39,850 nt of DNA from an uncultured Lachnospiraceae bacterium (lineage in GTDB: Bacteria; Bacillota; Clostridia; Lachnospirales; Lachnospiraceae). Shown in pieces: positions 33,886 through 39,850 of this stretch (positions within the stretch are counted from its first letter, which is position 1; every line of letters begins with the position of its first letter). The notes below the pieces were generated by a model. It saw only the letters and a list, made by a program, of their open reading frames with translations, was not told the DNA's origin and ran no database searches. The stretch covers positions 1 to 39,850 of the forward strand of contig CANRMC010000007.1 in NCBI GenBank assembly GCA_947631605.1. Reading direction: 5' to 3'. A program made the position numbers and the translations under genes.

Positions 33886-35337
33886 ATGAAGCAGAAATCA
33901 GAAAAAAAGAAAAATAAACAGTTCCATATCAGTATGAAGACATTTATCTTCCTGTCATTTACGCTCCTTCTGGTTTTCTGCATGCTGATTTTTGCATTCT
34001 GCATGCAGGATTCCTACAAAAGAAAGTACAGGAAGGATCTGGAAGACGACCTTAACAGTAAGGCGGTTCTTCTGGCGGATCAGATAGCACTGGCGGATTT
34101 TGACTTGTCGGAAGGCGCTCTGGATACGGATATGGATCAGACCGCAAATATTCTGAAAGGACGGATTCTGGTAGTCGACCGTTCTTATCATGTCATAAAA
34201 GATACATATGTCTTTCAGCAGGATTCCTATCTGATCAGCAGTACGGTAATGGACGTCATGACCGGCGCAAAAGCCGAGAATGTACGGACAAAGGAAGACT
34301 GCGTGGAAGTGATGGTTCCGGTTACGGCACAGGATGGCACGATAAACGGAGTTGTCATCATGACGTCTTCTCTGGAATCCTATCAGGAATTTCAGAACTT
34401 TATGTTTCATCAGATTCTGATACTTCTTGGAATCTTGCTTGTGATCGGTATTCTGGCAGCGGCGCTGATCGCAATGCTTTCCATGCGGGACCTGGCGCGT
34501 ATCAACCGGCAGATCTCCCATATTTCGGAAGGAAATCTGGAGGCCGAGGTTCCGGTTCAGGGTTTCCGGGAAACCTGTAGTCTGGCGAAAAATTATAATG
34601 CTGTACTTGGTAAATTGAATTCAATGGATTCCACCCGGCAGGAGTTCGTTTCCAATGTCTCCCATGAGTTAAAAACGCCGATCACCTCCATGAAGGTGCT
34701 GGCGGAATCCGTGCTTCAGAACGAAGACGCAACCCCTGAGGTTTATAAAGAATTCATGACGGATATTTCTGCGGAAATCGACCGCGAAACAAAGATCATC
34801 AATGATCTTTTAGTTCTGGTTAAGACAGATAAGCAGAGTGCAAAGCTGAATACTGCCGAGACAGATATCAACGAGCTGATTTCCATTATACTGAAACGTG
34901 TAACGCCGATCGCAAATCAGAGGGGCATTGAACTGATCTATGAAAGCTATCGGGAGATCAGCGCAGAAGTGGATGAGGTGAAGATTTCCCTGGCACTTTC
35001 CAATCTGATCGAGAACGCGATTAAATACAATGTGGATAACGGCTGGGTGAAAGTATCCCTGAATGCCGACCATAAATATTTTTATGTAAAGGTTGCGGAT
35101 TCCGGCGTGGGTATTCCGGATGACTGCAAGGATCTGGTTTTCGATCGTTTCTATCGTGTGGATAAGGCGAGAAGCAGAGATACCGGAGGAACCGGATTGG
35201 GGCTTTCCATTGCAAGAAATGCAATTCTGCTTCATGACGGTACTGTAAAGCTTTACAGCGAGTCCGGAAAAGGAACCACATTTACGGTAAAGATACCTCT
35301 CCGGCATACGGATATAAAGCAGGAAGAAAAGTCATAA
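33886..35337 (+). CDS. sensor histidine kinase with HAMP domain, no adjacent response regulator
   Basis: 483 residues. Two membrane helices (about 20-42 and 165-190) flank an extracellular sensor domain of 120 residues. HAMP covers about 190-240. The phosphorylated His lies near residue 262 in FVSNVSHELKTPITS, followed by the N box (LSNLIENAIKYN), DSGVGIP and GGTGLGLSIA. The sequence plan is that of the WalK/PhoR-like group. The gene upstream is a transporter and the one downstream a lipoprotein; no response regulator is found in between, so its partner is outside this window or on another operon. Confidence 0.93.
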   Translation: MKQKSEKKKNKQFHISMKTFIFLSFTLLLVFCMLIFAFCMQDSYKRKYRKDLEDDLNSKAVLLADQIALADFDLSEGALDTDMDQTANILKGRILVVDRSYHVIKDTYVFQQDSYLISSTVMDVMTGAKAENVRTKEDCVEVMVPVTAQDGTINGVVIMTSSLESYQEFQNFMFHQILILLGILLVIGILAAALIAMLSMRDLARINRQISHISEGNLEAEVPVQGFRETCSLAKNYNAVLGKLNSMDSTRQEFVSNVSHELKTPITSMKVLAESVLQNEDATPEVYKEFMTDISAEIDRETKIINDLLVLVKTDKQSAKLNTAETDINELISIILKRVTPIANQRGIELIYESYREISAEVDEVKISLALSNLIENAIKYNVDNGWVKVSLNADHKYFYVKVADSGVGIPDDCKDLVFDRFYRVDKARSRDTGGTGLGLSIARNAILLHDGTVKLYSESGKGTTFTVKIPLRHTDIKQEEKS

Positions 35338-35349
35338 AGAGGATGAACC

Positions 35350-36264
35350 ATGATTGACTGGAAAAAACGGAGATCAAAAAAGTTAATAAAAAAAAGAACG
35401 GTTGTGCCATGTCTTTTTCTTTTGTTTATTCTTACCGCATGTGCGGCTAAGAAAGAAGAGGAGACGCAGTCCGACACACAGACAGTCAATCCCGCTGATG
35501 CTATGATCACGCTGTATCATGTAGAGGGAAATGAAATTGTGCCGGATGAAGAAATCTATCAGCTCCGGCAGCCGGATTCCATTTCTAATTCTCTGGATGA
35601 ACTGGTAGCGGCCCAGCAGATGCCGGAAGAAATGAAATATAACAGCTTTTCCCTTGATGAGTATAACAATGTTACGGTTTCGGTCAATGTGACTTCGGAT
35701 ATTACGCAGGAGGCGCTGCTTCTTAATAAAGCGGCTATTGTGAGCACTTTGGGACAGATTGAGGAAATCCGGTCCATTGAGATCGTGGTTTGCTCTCTGA
35801 CCGGGGATGTTCTGGAAGATGCCTATTATACGATGGATTCCTTTTTCTTTTATGATAATACCAGCGTTCTCAAAAACAGCGGAACGGTCTGTATTTATCT
35901 GCCGAATGACGAGGGAACGGCATTGCGGCAGATTGAGGAGAAAGTCGTGATCGATCCGGATGAATCCGTGGAGCAGTGCGTGACAGAACGTCTGATTTCT
36001 TACGGGGCGCTGCCGGCAGGTACAAAAATCCTGAATATATATGTAGAAGACCATACCTGCTATATTGATCTTTCCGCGGAATTTTTAAACGGGAACGGAA
36101 GCGTTAAGAGCGAGGTTGTTATTTATTCGGTTGTAAATTCTCTGACAGAACTGCCGAATATAGAAAATGTCCAGCTTCTGGTGGAGGGAGAAAAAAAGGA
36201 ACTCTACCGGGAAAGCGTGGCAATCGACGGTTTACTGGAATATAAAGGAGGCTTAATAGACTAA
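35350..36264 (+). CDS. GerMN-domain lipoprotein
   Basis: 304 residues. A basic N-terminus and hydrophobic core end in the lipobox LTAC (cysteine near residue 31), so it is a surface lipoprotein. The C-terminal 130 residues are a GerMN domain (VCIYLPNDEGTALRQ, SVEQCVTERLI, GTKILNIYVEDHTCYIDLSAEF, IYSVVNSLTELPNIENVQLLVEG). GerM in Bacillus acts in sporulation and germination. An earlier half of 130 residues may be a degenerate second GerMN copy (YNNVTVSVNVTS, TLGQIEEIRSIEIVV). It starts 12 nt after the kinase stop, so they are cotranscribed; a kinase-lipoprotein partnership (as for LpqB-MtrB in actinobacteria) is an attractive inference. Confidence 0.88.
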   Translation: MIDWKKRRSKKLIKKRTVVPCLFLLFILTACAAKKEEETQSDTQTVNPADAMITLYHVEGNEIVPDEEIYQLRQPDSISNSLDELVAAQQMPEEMKYNSFSLDEYNNVTVSVNVTSDITQEALLLNKAAIVSTLGQIEEIRSIEIVVCSLTGDVLEDAYYTMDSFFFYDNTSVLKNSGTVCIYLPNDEGTALRQIEEKVVIDPDESVEQCVTERLISYGALPAGTKILNIYVEDHTCYIDLSAEFLNGNGSVKSEVVIYSVVNSLTELPNIENVQLLVEGEKKELYRESVAIDGLLEYKGGLID

Positions 36265-38763
36265 TTGAAAAATCCATTATTGTGGGTAGTGATATTATTC
36301 GCATCAGGTGAGGCGTTATGCAGATACGCCGCAGGCTCAGCAGGGCTTTTGCCGGTTGCAGGGTTTCTGGGTTTGATAGTGCTTTTAATTGTAGGTTTTA
36401 TTCGCCGGAATACAAACATGTTTGTATTCCGGCTTCTTTTTGCTGCATTTCTGACCGGGCTTCTTATGGGTTTTTATATGGAGCAGAAGAAAGACGCGCA
36501 GGTTTTTAACGATGGATTTACGGAAGGAAGCAGGTGTACGATACAGGGTTCTGTGCTTTCTGTCTCGAATCAGGAAACGGGAGGAAGGATCCTGATCCGG
36601 CAGAACGGGATCAAAGTCATGGTTTATGCGGAAACATTAAAACCGGATGATCCGATCTATCCCGGACAGAAGCTGGAAGTGTATGGAAGACTTATGCATT
36701 TTGAAGAGGCGGAAAATCCCGGTCAGTTTAACGCAAGGCAGTACTATGAAAGTCAGGGGATTTATTATCAAATGGCTGCGGAAAGGATCACTGTTACAGA
36801 CAAAAAAAGAAATGAAATAAAAACATTTCTTATGAAACTGAAAGACGCGCTTTCCGAATCCATAGACAGCTTATTTCCAACTAAGGAGGCCTCTGTCGTT
36901 AAATCCATACTTCTGGGGGATAAGGCGGAAATGGACAGCGAGATAAAGACTTTGTATCAGGAAAATGGGATTGCCCATATCCTTGCGATATCCGGACTCC
37001 ACACCGCACTCTTAGGGGTATTTCTGGCAGGTCTTTTGAAAAAAATCGGTCTGGGACAAAAGAAGGCGGAGGGGGCAGCGTTTCTGTGCCTCGTCTTATA
37101 CGGTATCATGACAGGCTTTTCACCTTCCGCCATGCGGGCGGTTCTGATGATCGGAATTACATGGCTTGGCGGCTGGCTGAAACGGACTCCGTACCCGCCG
37201 GCGTCTATGGCAGCCGCGCTTTTTCTTATGCTTCTGATCCAACCGGAAGGCATTTATAATATCGGAATGCAGATGAGTTTCCTTGCGGTCTGGGGCGTAG
37301 ATATGGGAAACCGATTGATTCTTATGTTTCACTCGAAGCGGAAGAAAAAGGGTAAATGGAAGAGCGGAAAGAGACTTTTGGAAAAAGTCCTGTCCGGTCT
37401 GGTGCTTTCTTTTTCCATTAATCTTTATATGATGCCGGTTCAGATCTATTATTTCCATGAACTTCCGCTTTACAGCATGCTGCTTAATCTGCTGGTGATC
37501 CCGCTTTTTACCATAGCTGCGGCGGCAGGATTTTTGGCTGCTTTGTCCGGACTATTGCTTCCGTATTTTTCAGGTGTTTTATTTTCCGGTATTTTCTTCG
37601 TCGGGAAGTGTCTCGCGTTTCCCTGCACATGGATCCTGAAATTCTACGAAGCCGTATGCCGGTTTTTCCTTCATTTTCCGTTTCACCGTATTCTGCCGGG
37701 ACATTGCAGACTGTTTCAGATCGCAATTTATTTCCTGCTTTTGCAGAGTCTTTTTTGGATGATACAGAAGCAAAAGTGCGCGGATTTAAAGAAAGCGGTA
37801 TGTTTTCTTGCTACGGGGCTTGCTCTGCTCATGCTTTTTCTGGGAAGTACATACAGGCTGAACCGGAAAGAATTCCATGCGGTTTTTCTTTCTGTCGGAC
37901 AGGGGGACGGCTGTATCATACATACGCCGGAAGGGATAAATATCATGGTAGACGGCGGCTCCTCCGGTTCGGATTCCGTCGGGAAATATGTTTTGTCACC
38001 GGCGCTGAAATATTATGGCATGGCAAGGCTGGATTATGTTCTTGTATCACATACGGATTCGGACCATGTGAGCGGGATCCTGTATCTTTTGGAAGAACAG
38101 GATATGACCGGTATTAAGATCCGGTATTTGGTTTTTGCAAAGGGGCTGGAGAGAACAGAAAATTATGACAGGCTTCTGGATGCGGCGGAAAAATATGACA
38201 CGCATATCCTGTATGTATCGGCCGGTGATACGTTTGAATCCGACCGTCTGAAAATGGAGGTTCTGTATCCTTCTTTAGAAAATGCAGATTCGGATATAAA
38301 TGATCATTCATTGGTTTTAAATATGAGATACCGGGATCTGGATATTCTTTTTACGGGAGATATAAGCGCTTCCGTAGAACAGAAGCTGGCGGGGGATGCG
38401 GAAAGAATCGCTTCCTCTGACGCTTCTTATGTGATTTTAAAGGTGGCGCACCATGGCTCCCGCTATTCTTCGGACATGGATTTTTTGAATGCGCTTTCTG
38501 CCGATCTGGCTGTGATTTCCTGCGGAAAATACAATACCTACGGACATCCACATCCGGAAACGCTGAAAAGGCTGGAAGAGAGCGGTTCGGATATTTTCAG
38601 GACCGACAGGGAGGGCGCACTGTGTATTTCCGGCAAGGATGGAAGTTTTTCCGTCAGGAAAGGAAACTTTTCCGTCAGGAAAGGAAACTTTTCCGTCGGG
38701 GAACGGTTTGTCAAGAGGTTTTTTCGCCTTTTCAGCCTTTTTCACACAGATGATATAAGTTGA
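36265..38763 (+). CDS. comEC: ComEC/Rec2 DNA-uptake channel protein
   Basis: 832 residues. The start is TTG 36265, immediately after the previous stop, with AGGAGG 13 nt upstream. Three parts are visible: an N-terminal DUF4131/OB region (about 30-165), a multi-span competence domain (about 200-480, ILAISGLHTALLG and GFSPSAMRAVLM), and a C-terminal metallo-beta-lactamase domain (about 540-800) with FLSVGQGDGCIIHTPEG, HTDSDH near 595, TGDIS and HHGSRYSS. ComEC carries single-stranded DNA across the membrane in natural transformation; the lactamase domain is thought to degrade the other strand. The last residues contain a short tandem repeat (FSVRKGN). Confidence 0.93.
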   Translation: MKNPLLWVVILFASGEALCRYAAGSAGLLPVAGFLGLIVLLIVGFIRRNTNMFVFRLLFAAFLTGLLMGFYMEQKKDAQVFNDGFTEGSRCTIQGSVLSVSNQETGGRILIRQNGIKVMVYAETLKPDDPIYPGQKLEVYGRLMHFEEAENPGQFNARQYYESQGIYYQMAAERITVTDKKRNEIKTFLMKLKDALSESIDSLFPTKEASVVKSILLGDKAEMDSEIKTLYQENGIAHILAISGLHTALLGVFLAGLLKKIGLGQKKAEGAAFLCLVLYGIMTGFSPSAMRAVLMIGITWLGGWLKRTPYPPASMAAALFLMLLIQPEGIYNIGMQMSFLAVWGVDMGNRLILMFHSKRKKKGKWKSGKRLLEKVLSGLVLSFSINLYMMPVQIYYFHELPLYSMLLNLLVIPLFTIAAAAGFLAALSGLLLPYFSGVLFSGIFFVGKCLAFPCTWILKFYEAVCRFFLHFPFHRILPGHCRLFQIAIYFLLLQSLFWMIQKQKCADLKKAVCFLATGLALLMLFLGSTYRLNRKEFHAVFLSVGQGDGCIIHTPEGINIMVDGGSSGSDSVGKYVLSPALKYYGMARLDYVLVSHTDSDHVSGILYLLEEQDMTGIKIRYLVFAKGLERTENYDRLLDAAEKYDTHILYVSAGDTFESDRLKMEVLYPSLENADSDINDHSLVLNMRYRDLDILFTGDISASVEQKLAGDAERIASSDASYVILKVAHHGSRYSSDMDFLNALSADLAVISCGKYNTYGHPHPETLKRLEESGSDIFRTDREGALCISGKDGSFSVRKGNFSVRKGNFSVGERFVKRFFRLFSLFHTDDIS
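38647..38701 (+). repeat. 21-bp tandem repeat at the comEC 3' end
   Basis: Two full 21-bp units (TTTTCCGTCAGGAAAGGAAAC) and a partial third. Each unit holds a small palindrome (TTTCC-GTCA-GGAAA). The array encodes FSVRKGN-FSVRKGN-FSVGE close to the C-terminus. Confidence 0.85.
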
Positions 38764-38776
38764 TAAGATAGTTAAT

Positions 38777-38938
38777 TTACTCTTCCTTTGTCAGTATTAT
38801 TCTCTTCCAGCTTCGTTTTTCACATCTTGGGCATTTCATGTATCTTGTCCTACCAGTATGCAGTACGAGATTAGTTTGCCAGTAAGTCGGCACAAATCTA
38901 TAACCGCGGTTTTGGCACTTATAGTATCTGGCTTTTGC
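38777..38938 (-). pseudogene. remnant of a small zinc-ribbon protein gene
   Basis: A - strand frame of 53 codons without a start codon and closed upstream by TGA. It reads YYKCQNRGYRFVPTYWQ..., then TGRTRYMKCPRCEKRSW, and ends ILTKEE. The second CxxC (CPRC) is intact, but in the first (CQNR) an Arg codon CGC stands where a Cys (TGC) is expected. The shape recalls small zinc-ribbon proteins with a C-terminal KCP.C.KRSW block. The missing start and lost cysteine indicate decay. The + strand ORF listed over this region (38858-39217) is a shadow. Confidence 0.6.
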
Positions 38939-38971
38939 TCAATACCCACACTATTCAAAATCCAAATTTTA

Positions 38972-39481
38972 TTATCCCTTTGTATTGGTGAAAAATTGGA
39001 GCAATTCTTTACCGGATTCTGGCATTCCTCGTTTCATCCATTCAATCATCCAACCAAATATCCCATATGCCCAAAACGATTTCATGTATGCTTCAATGTT
39101 TGCCATTTCAGGAGTGATTTGAATAGCATTAAGAATTGTTTCCTGCATAATAGAGGTCATTCCTGCTTGATAAAGAATGGTATAAAATTCTTTATGTCCT
39201 CTGTAAAAATCAAATAAAGAGGGAAATAGTGTTTCTGGTGAAGATTCAGGATTCGTTTCGTAGAGCTTCCCCCATTCTTTAATGAGCCGATCAGATTCTT
39301 CTTTTAGAATATCTTCTTTTGTTTGAAAATTACGATAAAATGAAACTCTGCCGATCTGCGCTTTTTGCGTTAATTCGGTTATTGAAATATCAGCAATAGA
39401 TTTCTCTTTCAATAGTTCCAATAGGGCGTTTGTAATCTGTTGCTTTACATAGGTATTCTTTTGCTCGTTGTTCATGTTCAT
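38972..39481 (-). CDS. TetR/AcrR family transcriptional regulator
   Basis: 169 residues from ATG 39481, with GGAGG 13 nt upstream; the TTG start of the ORF track would sit too close to it. The N-terminal helix-turn-helix (about residues 8-55) shows ITNALLELLKEKSIADISITELTQKAQIGRVSFYRNFQTKEDIL, clear for the family. The C-terminal ligand domain is of the AcrR C-terminal type seen in Firmicutes. It is divergent from an exported protein gene 104 nt away, with nested palindromes between, so it most likely represses that gene and itself. Its base composition is more AT-rich than the comEC side. Confidence 0.92.
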   Translation of the reverse strand: MNMNNEQKNTYVKQQITNALLELLKEKSIADISITELTQKAQIGRVSFYRNFQTKEDILKEESDRLIKEWGKLYETNPESSPETLFPSLFDFYRGHKEFYTILYQAGMTSIMQETILNAIQITPEMANIEAYMKSFWAYGIFGWMIEWMKRGMPESGKELLQFFTNTKG

Positions 39482-39505
39482 GAGCCGATACAAACCTCCA
39501 TAAAT

Positions 39506-39554
39506 TGTATCATTTCCGACGAAACACTTGTTTCATCACCGATAATATGATACA
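39506..39554. promoter_or_regulatory. nested palindromes: candidate TetR operator
   Basis: Inner GAAACA-CT-TGTTTC (39521-39534) lies inside outer arms TGTATCAT (39506-39513) and ATGATACA (39547-39554), nearly concentric. A + strand promoter, TTGTTT-17-TACATT with TGA before the -10, overlaps the inner palindrome. Confidence 0.6.
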
Positions 39555-39585
39555 TTTTTATCAACACATTGTCAAGGAGGGGCAT

Positions 39586-39850
39586 ATGAAAAAAATGTTT
39601 AAAATACTTGGAACTGTCCTATTAGTGATTATTATCGTAGTGGCAGTTCTCATATTTAAAGGGCTGAATGACTCGAAAAAATCCTCGGTAAAACCTGACT
39701 ATTACAAGAATTTTATATCCTCCGCTCCATTGGAGCAGAAATATTCTCAGCTTGGCCCGTATGAAGTATCTAATAAAGATTTTCCGTCAGAAAACACGTC
39801 AATTCAAAAATACCGTTTTTGGTATCCTGTTGAACTTGAAACAACAGATC
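39586..39850 (+). CDS. exported protein, truncated by window edge (probably alpha/beta hydrolase)
   Basis: An 88-codon 5' part; the gene continues past the window. ATG 39586 has AAGGAGGGG upstream. It opens with a Lys-rich stretch and one membrane helix (ILGTVLLVIIIVVAVLIF), then an extracytoplasmic region with LGPYEVSNKDFPSE and KYRFWYPVELE. That order (helix, GxYEVS, KYxxWYPxEL) resembles secreted alpha/beta hydrolases of Clostridia that are divergently paired with TetR regulators. The catalytic Ser-Asp-His would lie beyond the end, so this is inference. Confidence 0.65.
   Translation, partial: MKKMFKILGTVLLVIIIVVAVLIFKGLNDSKKSSVKPDYYKNFISSAPLEQKYSQLGPYEVSNKDFPSENTSIQKYRFWYPVELETTD

Noticed and set aside
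38858-39217. 119-aa + strand ORF
   Set aside because: It is antisense to the TetR gene and the zinc-ribbon remnant and lacks a ribosome-binding site.

Overview
The window looks like chromosomal DNA of a Gram-positive Clostridia, most likely a Lachnospiraceae-type Firmicute. The support is moderate GC, strong AGGAGG ribosome-binding sites, SigA-type promoters (TTGACA/TATAAT), an rpmG-secE-nusG-rplK-rplA order, teichoic-acid-type glycerophosphotransferase and TagGH-like exporter genes, an ErfK-free LemA/M23 wall set, and tRNA genes without encoded CCA. Species cannot be named from this stretch alone.

Layout. (1) 0.1-4.3 kb, + strand: a small lipoprotein, a two-gene polysaccharide/teichoic-acid-type ABC exporter, an isochorismatase-family hydrolase, undecaprenyl-diphosphatase and an RsuA-type pseudouridine synthase. 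(2) 4.3-6.8 kb: rpmG-secE-nusG-rplK-rplA behind one extended -10 promoter, with two look-alike RNA structures just before rplK and rplA that fit L1 autoregulatory sites. The unit ends in an intrinsic terminator after rplA; rplJ/rplL are not next. (3) 6.8-9.0 kb: a compact carrier-protein cassette made of a free-standing ACP, a 354-aa protein with BtrH-like traits, and a Sfp-type phosphopantetheinyl transferase. This is the best candidate for an undescribed system. (4) 9.0-10.0 kb: tRNA-Arg(ACG), a MntA/HepT type VII toxin-antitoxin pair and a convergent tRNA-Gln(CTG), with two nearly identical terminator hairpins around the pair. (5) 10.1-13.5 kb: a small unknown protein, CvfB-like S1 protein, RidA, and convergent pyrG. 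(6) 13.6-17.3 kb: a large CDP-glycerol glycerophosphotransferase-type polymerase overlapping a membrane acyltransferase. (7) 17.4-23.6 kb: a small Cys-rich membrane protein followed by trpE-G-D-C-B-A. trpF is absent, and no T-box or Trp leader is visible.

(8) 23.6-29.1 kb, - strand: a two-component system, then a VTC-domain polyphosphate-polymerase-like protein, a DUF4956 membrane protein and a repeat-bearing carbohydrate-binding-domain surface protein. Both transcription units carry the same 11-bp-period direct repeat (TTCAAT-N5-TTCAAT) upstream of a -10 box without a -35. This suggests that the response regulator controls itself and the VTC operon. (9) 29.1-32.8 kb, - strand: PAP2-family membrane protein, GT2 glycosyltransferase, LemA protein and an M23 peptidase with a coiled coil. 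(10) 32.9-38.8 kb, + strand: CorA-like transporter, an orphan sensor kinase, a GerMN lipoprotein and ComEC. (11) 38.8-39.85 kb: a decayed zinc-ribbon gene remnant, a TetR regulator, and a divergent, truncated exported protein (probably an alpha/beta hydrolase) with nested palindromes between them.

Common threads are cell-envelope polymer synthesis and export (ABC exporter, UppP, TagF-like polymerase, acyltransferase, GT2, PAP2, M23) and envelope-facing signalling (two kinases, VTC/DUF4956 operon). All functional statements rest on motif reading; no database search was run.
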